From: Lysobacter_L cavernae
Lineage (GTDB): Bacteria > Pseudomonadota > Gammaproteobacteria > Xanthomonadales > Xanthomonadaceae
NCBI RefSeq assembly: GCF_042648505.1
Contig: NZ_JBHRXK010000002.1
Location: 186,001-250,000 of the forward strand
DNA length: 64,000 nucleotides
Direction: 5' to 3'
The notes under the pieces were generated by a model, which saw only the letters and a program-made list of their open reading frames with translations, did no database searches and had not been told where the DNA came from. Below are positions 26,890 to 38,100 of this stretch, in pieces. The first letter of the stretch is position 1. The number at the start of each line of letters is the position of its first letter. The position numbers and the translations under genes are program-made.

Positions 26890-27843
26890 TCAATTGGTTG
26901 TCTGTTCGAGAACCCGCAACCCTTGGAACCACTCCCAAGTCATGTCGAGCCCCTCATTCAACGAAATACGAGCCTCCCAGTCGTAGGCTGAGCGCGCAGC
27001 CTTTGTGTCCAGCGAGACGTGGGGAACATCCACGCTGCGCGACGGCAGGAACTTGACGTTGATCTTGCGCCCAGTGCTGCGCTCGCAGGCTGAGATAAGT
27101 TCCACGATGGACACAGCCTCGCCGGAGGCTGCGTTGTAGATTGCGGACTTTGGACCGCCATCAAACCCTACCGCCCTCACAGCCAGGTCGACAAGATCAG
27201 AGACGTGGCAGTAGTCGCGCACATTGCCACCGTCGCCCCAGATGTTGAAAGTAGTGTTGTCGGCCGCACAGGTGAATAACGTGGGAACGATGGCGAAGCC
27301 CTTGCCTGGAGACTGGCCTGGGCCATAGATGTTGCTCGGCCGCAGAACGACGCACTGCCAGCTGGTGGTGGAAGAACAGGCGTGGATGAAAGCCTCGGCG
27401 GCAGCTTTACCCGCTCCATAATATGAACGTGGCCGAAGTAACGCACCTTCATCGATATTGATCGAGTGATCACCGTAGACGGCACCGGCCGATGACATGT
27501 AGACGAGGCGGCGATCTGGAAACTCATTCGCGAATGACAGCAACCGGGCCAGAGCTCCAAGATTTCCTGAAATCTCAACGGCTGGTGCGGTGGCTGAGGT
27601 GGAAGGTGTAGTCAAACCCGCGACATGGACGATATGCCTGCACCGAGAGATGAGGCCGCGCAGCAGTTCTGCATCGTCCATTGAGCCAGAAACGTGTCGT
27701 ATTCGACCGCGCGTGATGTTCTGCTCCGAGCGCGCCAAGGCATAAACGGTATAACCATGCCGATCGAGTCGCTCGACGAGATGCGCCCCGATGAAGCCAG
27801 TCGAGCCAAGCACGAGCACGCCATCGCGAAGGTTGCTATCCAT
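26890..27843 (-). CDS. NAD-dependent epimerase/dehydratase (extended SDR)
   Basis: A 317-residue sugar-nucleotide epimerase or dehydratase. The cofactor loop is LGSTGFIGAHLVERL near residue 13, the SDR triad is present as the serine of YMSSAGAVYG near 115 and YYGAGKAAAE (Tyr/Lys) near 142, and the later RPSNIYGPGQSPG is typical of GalE/RmlB-like enzymes. It probably supplies the activated sugar for the GT2 enzyme encoded next in the operon. The start is uncertain among ATG 27843, ATG 27858 and GTG 27861. Confidence 0.9.
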   Translation of the reverse strand: MDSNLRDGVLVLGSTGFIGAHLVERLDRHGYTVYALARSEQNITRGRIRHVSGSMDDAELLRGLISRCRHIVHVAGLTTPSTSATAPAVEISGNLGALARLLSFANEFPDRRLVYMSSAGAVYGDHSINIDEGALLRPRSYYGAGKAAAEAFIHACSSTTSWQCVVLRPSNIYGPGQSPGKGFAIVPTLFTCAADNTTFNIWGDGGNVRDYCHVSDLVDLAVRAVGFDGGPKSAIYNAASGEAVSIVELISACERSTGRKINVKFLPSRSVDVPHVSLDTKAARSAYDWEARISLNEGLDMTWEWFQGLRVLEQTTN

Positions 27844-28053
27844 TTTCCGCGGGGCCATCACTGGACTAGATTAAGCCCAATTCTATCCATTCCAGGATGG
27901 AACTGAGCAAGTGTGCTCCGCCCGGGATCGGCTTCGACCATACGCCCTGATCCATCTCCGCCCACCCACCATGGCTGCTTGTGCTTGGGCGCACACGGTG
28001 TCCATCAGGTCAATTGCGCCATCGCCTTTGGAAGCGGTGCCGTCGCGCCGCGC

Positions 28054-29286
28054 TCAACCGCCCTCGCCTTCCAGCGCCAGTCCGGCCGAACGCTGCGCGT
28101 CGCGGCGCGCCCAAAGGTAGACGAGCAGGCCGATCACGGCCGTGGCGGCGCCGACGACGCCGGTCGACGTCCAGCCGTAGCCGGCGGTGATCGCCATGCC
28201 GCCCAGCCACGGGCCCAGCGCGTTGGCCATGTTGAACGCGGAGTGGTTGGAGGCCGCGGCCAGCGTCTGCGCGGAGCGGGCGACGTCCATCAGGTGCGCC
28301 TGCAGTACGGTGGCCAGGGCGCCCATCGTGCCGACGGCGAACACCGCCGGCAGCACCGTCCACGACGAACGCGCGGCCAGCGGGAACAGCAGCAGCACTA
28401 CGATCGACCACAGCAGCACGACGGCGGCACCGCGGAACTGCAGGCGGTCGTACAGCCAGCCGCCGCCAAGCGTGCCGACGATGCCGCCCAAGCCGAAGGC
28501 GACCAGCCCGAGCGGAATGAACGACTGGCGCACGCCGGTGACGTGCACCAGCGTCGGTGCCAGGTAGCTGAAAACGCAGAACATGCCGGCGAAACCAATC
28601 GCGCCGATGCCCAGCGCCAGCCACACCGGCTTGCGGTTGAAGTCGCGCAGCTCGCGCAATGCATCCGGGCGCGGTGCGTTCATGCCGCGCGGCAGCACGC
28701 GCATGGTCATGGCCACGGTCGCCAGTGCGATCACCGACACCAGCGCGAACGCCCAGCGCCAGCCGAACGCCTGCCCCAGCCACGTCGCCAGCGGATTACC
28801 AACCAGCAAGGCGATCGACAGCCCCAGCATCACCCGGCCCACCGCGGTGCCGCGCTGCTCCGGCGGGCTGATCCGCGCGGCGACCAGCGCGGCGATGCCG
28901 AAGTAGGCGCCGTGCGGCAGCCCGGCGACGAAGCGCGCCAGCATCAACGTGACGTAATCGGGCGCCAGCGCGCTGGCAAGGTTGCCGACGGCATAGAAGC
29001 CCATCAACGCCAGCAGCAGGCTGCGCCGCGACAGTTTCGCGCCCAGGATCGCCAGCGTTGGCGCACCGACCACCACGCCGAGTGCGTAGGCGCTGATGAC
29101 ATGGCCGACCTGCGGCTCGCTCACGTCCATGGCGCGGGCGATCTCGGTGATCAGCCCCATCACCACGAACTCGCTGGTGCCGATGGCGAAGCCGCCCATC
29201 GCCAGCGCAAACACGATCCACTTGACCTGGCGCGGCGACAGCACGGGCGGGGACAAGGCGGCGATGGCAGGCGTGGCGGCGGTCAT
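28054..29286 (-). CDS. MFS transporter (AraJ-like, DHA1 group)
   Basis: A 410-residue inner-membrane exporter with 12 predicted helices. Family landmarks are GGFAIGTSEFVVMGLITEIA at about residues 30-49, the motif ILGAKLSRRSLLL between helices 2 and 3, LPHGAYFGIAALVAA near 122 and NHSAFNMANALGPWLGG near 347. AraJ and relatives export sugars or drugs; the substrate here is unknown. The start at 29286 was preferred, with ATG 29304 (MHNNGG) possible. About 190 bases separate it from the glycosylation island and hold nothing recognisable. Confidence 0.9.
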   Translation of the reverse strand: MTAATPAIAALSPPVLSPRQVKWIVFALAMGGFAIGTSEFVVMGLITEIARAMDVSEPQVGHVISAYALGVVVGAPTLAILGAKLSRRSLLLALMGFYAVGNLASALAPDYVTLMLARFVAGLPHGAYFGIAALVAARISPPEQRGTAVGRVMLGLSIALLVGNPLATWLGQAFGWRWAFALVSVIALATVAMTMRVLPRGMNAPRPDALRELRDFNRKPVWLALGIGAIGFAGMFCVFSYLAPTLVHVTGVRQSFIPLGLVAFGLGGIVGTLGGGWLYDRLQFRGAAVVLLWSIVVLLLFPLAARSSWTVLPAVFAVGTMGALATVLQAHLMDVARSAQTLAAASNHSAFNMANALGPWLGGMAITAGYGWTSTGVVGAATAVIGLLVYLWARRDAQRSAGLALEGEGG

Positions 29287-29423
29287 GCCGCCATTATTGT
29301 GCATTGCAGCATGTCCGAGGGTGACATGGATGGGCGGATAGCGTTCCGCGGGCGTGGCAGCCGACCCGCATTGGCGTATCCACGGGCACGCCACCCCCGC
29401 CGAACCTGGGTAGAGTCCTGGCC

Positions 29424-29846
29424 ATGCTTGCGCTATCGCCCACGAACGCGGCCCGGGCGGCCGACGCCCTCCTGGCCCTGCATGTCGGCACCGTCGCCTT
29501 CGTCGTGCTCGGCGCGGTGGCGATCCTGGTCGGCGGCTGGCGCCGCTGGCGCTGGGTGCGCGGCTTCCGCTGGCGCCTGGTGCACCTGCTGCTGATGGCC
29601 TTTATCGCCGTGCAGGCCTGGCTGGGTGCATTGTGTCCGCTGACGGTGTGGGAACAGGCCCTGCGAAGCCGCGCCGGCCAGGCGGCGTACCAGACGTCCT
29701 TCATCGAGCACTGGCTTTCGCGGCTGATCTTCTTCGAGGCGCCCTGGTGGGTGTTTGTCGCGGCCTACACCGGCTTTGCCGCGCTGGTGCTGTTGGCGTG
29801 GTTTCGGGTGCCGCCGCAGCGGGCGCGTCGTGGCGGCCACGGGTGA
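29424..29846 (+). CDS. DUF2784 family membrane protein
   Basis: A 140-residue protein with four hydrophobic segments (about 12-38, 48-65, 88-105 and 105-128). Conserved elements are ALLALHVGTVAFVVLG, the cysteine-containing GALCPLTVWEQALR and FIEHWLSRLIF, the pattern of DUF2784, a family of unknown function. It is divergent from the MFS gene and convergent with the phosphodiesterase-like gene. Confidence 0.85.
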   Translation: MLALSPTNAARAADALLALHVGTVAFVVLGAVAILVGGWRRWRWVRGFRWRLVHLLLMAFIAVQAWLGALCPLTVWEQALRSRAGQAAYQTSFIEHWLSRLIFFEAPWWVFVAAYTGFAALVLLAWFRVPPQRARRGGHG

Positions 29847-29922
29847 ATGCGCCGCCGGCTCGCCGTGGTTGAACGCATCGGGCCGATCGACAAAGAGCGC
29901 GTGGCCGGCGTCGGCGCCGCGA

Positions 29923-31044
29923 TCAGCGACTCGGCGGCTGCAGCGCAATGGGCTGGCCCGCTGCCGGGTCCTGCCGTGCGTAGTCGAGCCCAAGCGCCGC
30001 CGCGACCGTGGCCGCGACCTGGTTCTGCTGCAGGGTCGGGGCAGCGTGCCACTCGCCGCGCCGGGCATCGTCCGGGCTGACGATCGCCAGCCAGATGTTC
30101 TGCGCGCCTTCGACGTCGTGATTGTGATTGGCCCACTCCGCGGGCGTGTTGCCGCGGCCGTGGTCGGTGGTGATCACCAGCGTGGTGCGATCGCGGTACT
30201 GCGGCTGCGACTGCAGCCAGGTCCACAGCTCCTGCAGGTACCCGTCGACCAGCGCCAGCGCTTGCAAGGTGGCGGGGTAATCACCCGCGTGCGCCCACTC
30301 ATCGGTATTGCCATAGGCGATATGCAGGTAGCGTGGCCGGTGCCGTTGCAGGTGCGCCAGTGCAAAACGCTGCGTGAAGACATCGAAACGCTCGCCGGGC
30401 CACGCCCGGGCCTGCAGTTGCAGGGCATCGAGCTGTCGGATCAACGGGTCGTTGCCCGGGTACGGCGCGAAGCCGGCGTTGACGTAGGTGTTGCCGTCGG
30501 TGTGCTCGGCGATCCAGTCGAAGGTCTCCCAGGAAGCGAAGGTCGCCACCTGCGCGGGCTGCAGTGCCAGTTCGCGGCGGACGAACTCGGCCACGGTCGG
30601 GAACGGAATGCGCAGCTTGCGGTTGCTGGTGACGTCCGCATCACGCGCCTGGCCAGTGAGCAACTCGGCATAACCGGGATAGGAAATCCGCATCCGGTTG
30701 CTGACCTGCACGCGGCTGCCGCGCGCCGGGTTGCCCGCGATCGACCCGGATTGCTGCATCAGCGTGTTCCAGAAGAACGGCATCAGCTTGGCGCGTCGCG
30801 CTTCCGGCGTGGCGGCCCAGTAACGCCGATACAGATCGTGGTCTTCGACCCGGCGGTCTTTGCCCAGCGCCGATTGCAGCACGGCGACGTCCAGGCCACC
30901 GAACATTTCCTGCACGCGCACGCCATCGAGGGTGACCAGGACGACGTTGCGCGGTTCAGGCTTGACGGCGGCGGTGGCGAGCGAAGAAACGGCGAGCAGA
31001 CAGATCGCGATCCAGGAGCGAGACAGGAGCTTGCAAGCGGCCAT
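29923..31044 (-). CDS. secreted alkaline-phosphatase-superfamily hydrolase (phosphodiesterase/sulfatase-like)
   Basis: A 373-residue exported metalloenzyme. The signal peptide ends at SSLATAA near residue 26. The first metal aspartate is in VVLVTLDGVRVQEMFGG (residues 34-50), the nucleophile region is probably NRMRISYPGYAELLTG with a serine near 117, and the late metal ligands are YGNTDEWAHAGDY and VITTDHGRG. This is the arrangement of type I phosphodiesterase / nucleotide pyrophosphatase and related sulfatases. The substrate is not known. Confidence 0.83.
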   Translation of the reverse strand: MAACKLLSRSWIAICLLAVSSLATAAVKPEPRNVVLVTLDGVRVQEMFGGLDVAVLQSALGKDRRVEDHDLYRRYWAATPEARRAKLMPFFWNTLMQQSGSIAGNPARGSRVQVSNRMRISYPGYAELLTGQARDADVTSNRKLRIPFPTVAEFVRRELALQPAQVATFASWETFDWIAEHTDGNTYVNAGFAPYPGNDPLIRQLDALQLQARAWPGERFDVFTQRFALAHLQRHRPRYLHIAYGNTDEWAHAGDYPATLQALALVDGYLQELWTWLQSQPQYRDRTTLVITTDHGRGNTPAEWANHNHDVEGAQNIWLAIVSPDDARRGEWHAAPTLQQNQVAATVAAALGLDYARQDPAAGQPIALQPPSR

Positions 31045-31115
31045 GGTGGTTGCCTTGTCGGTCTGCGCCGATTGTATTCATGCAGGGCGTCGGTCAGAAC
31101 TGCGGCCGCAAAAAA

Positions 31116-31148
31116 CGTAGGATGGGTTGAGCGCAGCGATACCCATCG
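31116..31148. repeat. REP-like motif (CGTAGGATGGGTTGAGCGCAG family)
   Basis: GATGGGT and ACCCATC are inverted arms around TGAGCGCAGCGAT, preceded by CGTAG. This pattern is a common extragenic repeat in proteobacteria. It lies in the 371-base region between the phosphodiesterase-like gene and the Cys-rich gene, in which nothing else is evident. Confidence 0.6.
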
Positions 31149-31416
31149 CCCCAGCACTGACCGCTCCTCATCGCTGCTGACCACGCGCATCGACGACCTC
31201 CGTAACGCCGTGCGCTATACGCGTGCTCGCCATCCCTTCCCTATCGACACAATGATGGTGTTGCCCGAACAGCGCCATGCCGTGTGGAAACCGACCCCAT
31301 AGTTGGAAGCATCGCCGTTCACGTCCTGTCCGCAGTGCTGTCGGCACAATGTGGACTCCCCCACTTGCGTAGGCACGGATGCCGATCACCGGGCCAAGGT
31401 CAGGCCCGTTCCCGGC

Positions 31417-31947
31417 ATGCACCCGACCAATCCCAGCCCCTCGCTGCACCTAGTCCGCCGGCAACGCCTGGCCTCACTGCAACGCCGCTTCGACCAGCAT
31501 CGCCAGAGCTTCCCCGACGCCTGGTGCGATTACGGCAGTGAAGACCCGATCCACGACACGCCCGCGCGCTGCAACGCCTGCGCCAACTGCGGGCGGTACC
31601 CGGAGCTGGTCGGCAACGGCAGCACCTGGACCGCGACCTGCGCTTGCGGTGCGCAGGCCCCGTCCGCGCGCATGCGCTGGCAGGCGCTGCTGCAGTGGAA
31701 CCGCAGCCCGTCCTCGGTCGATCCGGACTGGCAGGAACTGCCGTTCTTCTTCCTCGACGAACTCGACGCCAACGAAGCGCGGCGAAAACTGGCGCACCTG
31801 CGCGAACACCTGGAGCTGCGCTCACACCTGGAAGGCGCGCGCCGCGTCTGCGGCGAGCGCGTCGGCGCGTCCTACCTGCAACGGCTCAAGGCCTACCACG
31901 GCTGGTGCTGCTACGCGCAGGAGCTGCTGAAGCGGCAGAACTCGTAG
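31417..31947 (+). CDS. hypothetical protein with Cys-rich zinc-ribbon-like segment
   Basis: A 176-residue soluble protein that I do not recognise. Residues about 36-62 carry a cluster of cysteines spaced CNACANCGR ... TATCACGAQ, a plausible zinc ribbon. The rest is helical and charged, with FFFLDELDANEARRKLAHLR in the middle and AYHGWCCYAQELLKRQ at the end. Codon use is typical of the genome, so it is probably real. The ATG at 31417 has no clear ribosome-binding site; the frame is open to 31303 and the start could be earlier. The stop codon lies in the border of the repeat that follows. Confidence 0.6.
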   Translation: MHPTNPSPSLHLVRRQRLASLQRRFDQHRQSFPDAWCDYGSEDPIHDTPARCNACANCGRYPELVGNGSTWTATCACGAQAPSARMRWQALLQWNRSPSSVDPDWQELPFFFLDELDANEARRKLAHLREHLELRSHLEGARRVCGERVGASYLQRLKAYHGWCCYAQELLKRQNS

Positions 31948-32075
31948 GGCGAATTCAAAAGGCGTCCCATGGGGACTTCCTTTGGTCGTAATGCGCCGGA
32001 TGTCGACCGCTTCGGATCCCATACGGCGCAATGCCCTTCGGTTACGCACCGGAGGAAGTCCCCTTGGGGCATTGA
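31944..32075. repeat. dispersed palindromic repeat, copy 1 (partly rearranged)
   Basis: It shares about 80 nearly identical bases with copy 2 at 33032-33146, from GGCGTCCCA at 31961 through AATGCCCTTCGGTTA at 32030-32044. The block GGGGACTTCC (31971-31980) occurs inverted at 32052-32061 (GGAAGTCCCC), giving an additional arm that copy 2 lacks. It lies between two convergent genes and supplies the stop codon of the upstream gene and the last residues of the ThuA protein. Confidence 0.8.
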
Positions 32076-32872
32076 CCCCTCCGCGGGCTGCGTAGCTTGG
32101 GCGCCGCGGCGTCGATGCCCTTGCCGGTTGCGGCCCACCACAGGCCGCCGTACAGGTGCTCCAGGTACAGCCGGTCCTCGTACAGCGCCGGCGTATGCCC
32201 AAGCGCCGTGACGAAGACCCGACCACCGTCGTAGGCGTGGTACCACGCCACCGGGTGCACCGCGCCCATGCCGCGCGCGGTCTGTCCGGGCCAGATACGG
32301 GCCGGGTCGTAGCTGCGCTCATCCACCGACAGTACCGTGCGCAGGCTGGGCACCAGCGGTTCGCCGAACTCGTACCACTCGTCGGTCCACACCCAGCGCG
32401 CGGGCAGGCCGAAAGTCGCGGGGAAAGCCGGATCTTCCACCCGCACGGTTGCGGTCTGCACCATCGGATGGATCCGGAACGCGCGTCCGATCAGCTTTTC
32501 AAACCACGGCCAGTCGCCCGGGGGATTGAAGATCAGCGCACGATGCACCGCGACCACGCCGCCACCGGCACGCACGTAGGCTTCCAGCGCGGCGCGCTGC
32601 GCGCCCTTGAGCTCGTCGCCGGGCGTGTTGAGCAGGACGATGGCCGCGTAGCCCGACAGGTCGCCGTCGAAAGGCGTAGTGTTCCAGCGCCAGTCCAGGT
32701 CGAAGGCGTGCGCCTGCGCCATCCGCTCGAACTGCGGCTTGGCTACCACCGCGTAGTCGTGGTGGTAGCGGTTGGGAATGGCCACCACCAGCACCTTGAA
32801 CTGGCCTTGGGCGAAGGCGGGCGCGGTGAGGACCGCGGCGAGCAACAGGCAGGCAACCAATAAGCGCTTCAT
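32042..32872 (-). CDS. ThuA domain protein, exported
   Basis: A 276-residue protein with a signal peptide (cleavage near PAFAQG, residue 22) and a ThuA-like glutamine-amidotransferase fold. Landmarks are VLLNTPGDELKGAQRAALEA, GGGVVAVHRALIF near residue 104, WTDEWYEF near 165 and the C-terminal GRVFVTALGHTPALYED. Homologues act in trehalose/disaccharide use or as 3-keto-sugar related proteins; the role here is open. The last about 12 residues (RGQCPKGTSSGA) are encoded by the dispersed repeat, so the native C-terminus was replaced or extended. The frame upstream of 32872 is not supported. Confidence 0.85.
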   Translation of the reverse strand: MKRLLVACLLLAAVLTAPAFAQGQFKVLVVAIPNRYHHDYAVVAKPQFERMAQAHAFDLDWRWNTTPFDGDLSGYAAIVLLNTPGDELKGAQRAALEAYVRAGGGVVAVHRALIFNPPGDWPWFEKLIGRAFRIHPMVQTATVRVEDPAFPATFGLPARWVWTDEWYEFGEPLVPSLRTVLSVDERSYDPARIWPGQTARGMGAVHPVAWYHAYDGGRVFVTALGHTPALYEDRLYLEHLYGGLWWAATGKGIDAAAPKLRSPRRGQCPKGTSSGA

Positions 32873-33031
32873 CCCGCGATCGTAGCTGTCACCGGGCCGC
32901 AGCGGGCGATGGCACCTGTTCTGTTTGTTCCGGTGGCTGCATCTTTCCGCAAGGAAAGGGACCACTCCTTTCCGTAGCCAATGGCAAGGGCCAAGTTCAC
33001 ATCTCCTGGCCATGGCTTCCAGCAAGAACTC

Positions 33032-33146
33032 GTACGGCGCATTAGCCGAAGGCGTCCCACGGGGACTTCCTTTGGTCGTAATGCGCCGGATGCTGACCGT
33101 TTCGGAATCCCATGCGGCGCAATGCCCTTCGGTTATTGCGCCCTAC
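33032..33146. repeat. dispersed palindromic repeat, copy 2 (full-length)
   Basis: About 115 bp with inverted ends GTACGGCGCATTAGCCGAAGG and its near complement ending TTATTGCGCCCTAC, and an inner palindrome TGCGCCGGATG ... CATGCGGCGCA. This looks like a complete extragenic element of the GTAGGGCGCAATAACCGAAGG type. Copy 1 lies about 1 kb away on the far side of the ThuA gene, in the same orientation. Confidence 0.8.
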
Positions 33147-33184
33147 GCGGGCTAATAGATTTCGCTAGCAAGTAGGGCCTGAAC

Positions 33185-33212
33185 CAGAGAACAGAGAACA
33201 GAGAACAGAGAA
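33185..33212. repeat. heptamer tandem array (CAGAGAA x4)
   Basis: Four perfect copies of CAGAGAA, located 37 bp before the end of the DNA methyltransferase gene. It marks the border of the restriction-modification segment and may vary in copy number between strains. Confidence 0.9.
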
Positions 33213-33249
33213 AGTCGACTCTGACCCCTGTTTCGGACTCTATCTCATA

Positions 33250-34383
33250 TCAGCCCTTGGCCAGCGCAACCTTGCCTAGCGAGGCACCGCGCGTCCTTAC
33301 GACCCGTAGCGCCTTCCGTTCCGCATCTGTGAGCGTGTAGGCAGGTTCGCGCACCGAGGGATCTCCCACGAATGCCGCCGGGTCTAGCTTCCAACCCAAT
33401 TGTTCGGCGAGACATTCGGCAAACGCCCTTGCCATTAGCGGCGGCACGGCGTTCCCGACTTGGCGATATTGCTGTAAGCGGGGGATACGATCGGGCCAAC
33501 GAAAATCGTCTGAAAAGCCTTGCAAGCGCGCGCTTTCGCGCACCGTGATTACGCGGTTATACCTGTAATGAACCGGACGAAGCGGGCTGAAATTGCCTGA
33601 TCCGGCGCGCAGCGTGTACGACGGGCGTTGTGGATGCAAACGATCGTGGAACGATCCCCGCTCACGCTTGCCGGGCTGCAACTTGCTCAGACGTTCGACC
33701 ATATCGGCCGAATGCACTGTGGGCTCATGATTGTAGACACCGTGTTCGCCAAACTCGCCGGCGTCCGGCAAATCGTCGATTGCATCCGATGCGGACATGT
33801 ACTGGCGCTCGACCGTGCCATGCGTCGGCATCGGGAAGCGAACCTCCTTGTTTCCTTTCACACCGAGCACGACAAGGCGCTTTCGATTTTGCGGCACGCC
33901 ATAGTCGGCAGCTGACACGACGGCGTGTCCGACCGAATAACCAAGCGCCCGCAATTCGGACTTCACTTCGTCAAGAATTTCGCCGCCAGATATCGTCGCC
34001 AGATTTGGCACGTTCTCGAGCATGAATGCGGAAGGCTTGAGCTCATCAACGATGCGAATGAAGTGCCCGATAAGATTGGCGCGAGTGTCGCGCTTGCCCT
34101 GCCGCTTTCCGGCAATCGAAAATGGCTGGCACGGCGGTCCCCCGATTACGAAGTCGGCACGATTGACCTTCGCATGACTAAGCAGTTCAGCACCTGCCGC
34201 AACGTTAAGGTCCGAGATGAAACCACGACTTCCCCGGTAAGCATGGTTGTAGTTGTACGCGTCAACGGCACGAGCATCGAGTTCAAACCCGGCCGCGACG
34301 TTTAGTCCGGCGTCGAGGAACCCTGTCGAAATCCCGCCACAACCAGCGAACAACTCGATTCCTGTTGGCACATGCTTCGTCAT
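33250..34383 (-). CDS. DNA (cytosine-5)-methyltransferase of a type II R-M system
   Basis: A 377-residue C5 methyltransferase. Motifs occur in canonical order: I IELFAGCGGISTGF (residues 9-22), IV GGPPCQPFS with catalytic Cys85, VI MLENVP (121-126), VIII QNRKRL (165-170), IX RESARLQGF (282-290) and X QVGNAVPP (308-315). The target-recognition region is about residues 190-275, so the site cannot be read from sequence. It overlaps the upstream gene by 4 bases (ATGA), so both are translated together and this enzyme presumably protects the host DNA. A short unexplained C-terminal tail of about 40 residues follows motif X. Confidence 0.95.
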   Translation of the reverse strand: MTKHVPTGIELFAGCGGISTGFLDAGLNVAAGFELDARAVDAYNYNHAYRGSRGFISDLNVAAGAELLSHAKVNRADFVIGGPPCQPFSIAGKRQGKRDTRANLIGHFIRIVDELKPSAFMLENVPNLATISGGEILDEVKSELRALGYSVGHAVVSAADYGVPQNRKRLVVLGVKGNKEVRFPMPTHGTVERQYMSASDAIDDLPDAGEFGEHGVYNHEPTVHSADMVERLSKLQPGKRERGSFHDRLHPQRPSYTLRAGSGNFSPLRPVHYRYNRVITVRESARLQGFSDDFRWPDRIPRLQQYRQVGNAVPPLMARAFAECLAEQLGWKLDPAAFVGDPSVREPAYTLTDAERKALRVVRTRGASLGKVALAKG

Positions 34384-35321
34384 TGTTTCGGCACATTAGT
34401 TGTGCGGATCATTGCGATTTGAGCCTCCGACGTGTTGATAACGTAACTAGCGCTACGAACGATGCGCAGTTCGCCGGGGCGAGACGCTATGTTGAACTCA
34501 ACAAGATGCACGGCCGATTGATAATCGACCTTCAATGCGAGCGGCCGGACTTTTAATCCGGGGAAGTAGTGCGCCGCGTACTGGATCATGTTGAAAACCT
34601 GTGCGCGATTGAGCTCATCCGATACGGCCTTGGCTTCGATCGGAAATACGACCGGCACGTCGTCATCGCCGGATGCAATGCCTACGTCGATCGCGTCGAG
34701 TTCGGCTTGCCCGATTCCGGGCACGCTCTTGCGAACGTGCGAGCGCAGCCGGTAAACCTTCATGCCGGTAAAGTGGTCGAGAAGCTGGCAATACCCGACG
34801 ACAGACAGCAATGCTTGTTCGTCCATTTCGGCCATTGTCTCAGGCAAGAGCCGTCGCACCGGCATCGGCGTTTGGTCGATCGCGAGCGTAAGTTCACAAA
34901 CCGGCACCTCCATGATGCCGCTCGACGCCTTTTCGAACTGATACCGGCCACGCCCAACGGCACGCAAGACGTGAAAGCCCTTCGCCAAAATTTCGTCGGG
35001 CAGCTTCGTACGCGAGCGCATGCGATAGATCACGTCGGCCGGGTTGCGGGACGATATTGCATCTGGGTTGTCGGACACTGCGCGCACAGCCTCCACCGCA
35101 GTACGCACGTCATCGAGCGAAAACACTACGGTCGAGGCGCCCGGCCGCCAACGATCCTGAAACAACTTAAGAATGACGGGAACGTAAACCTTGGAATTCT
35201 TACCGTGGGATTGAAGGCTTTTGCGGCCGCTCTTCTTCGCGACAGTTGACGTAACGTTGTCGGCCCTGGTCGCACGGCGACGCTTTGGCGCTGTCGCGTC
35301 AAGGTCCGTTTCGTCTGCCAT
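34380..35321 (-). CDS. probable type II restriction endonuclease (PD-(D/E)XK-like)
   Basis: A 313-residue protein I do not recognise by name. A basic N-terminus (KRRRATR) precedes a mixed domain. Residues 205-231 hold GQAELDAIDVG ... VVFPIEAK, which fits the PD-(D/E)XK nuclease core: acidic residue at Asp209 or Asp212, then Glu229-Ala-Lys231 on the next strand. It is followed by the cytosine methyltransferase with a 4-base overlap, the usual place for a cognate endonuclease. The GC content is lower than in the flanks. Recognition site and activity are unknown; a non-nuclease accessory role cannot be excluded. Confidence 0.68.
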   Translation of the reverse strand: MADETDLDATAPKRRRATRADNVTSTVAKKSGRKSLQSHGKNSKVYVPVILKLFQDRWRPGASTVVFSLDDVRTAVEAVRAVSDNPDAISSRNPADVIYRMRSRTKLPDEILAKGFHVLRAVGRGRYQFEKASSGIMEVPVCELTLAIDQTPMPVRRLLPETMAEMDEQALLSVVGYCQLLDHFTGMKVYRLRSHVRKSVPGIGQAELDAIDVGIASGDDDVPVVFPIEAKAVSDELNRAQVFNMIQYAAHYFPGLKVRPLALKVDYQSAVHLVEFNIASRPGELRIVRSASYVINTSEAQIAMIRTTNVPKQ

Positions 35322-35397
35322 AAATACGAGCTTCCTTTGCAGTTGCCGTCATGTTAGCCAGCTTCGTCTCAACGATTGCGACGCTACAGAACCTGGC

Positions 35398-38100
<2,703 letters not shown>

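Larger units (their letters stand above)
32873..33249. other. 377-bp gene-free stretch with repeat copy 2 and a heptamer array
   Basis: No gene is supported. It contains the second copy of the dispersed repeat (33032-33146) and four CAGAAGA-type heptamers (33185-33212, listed separately). The remainder next to the methyltransferase stop shows nothing recognisable. Confidence 0.6.

Noticed and set aside
33185..33212. CRISPR-like repeats
   Set aside because: Only four heptamers without spacers; too short and contiguous.
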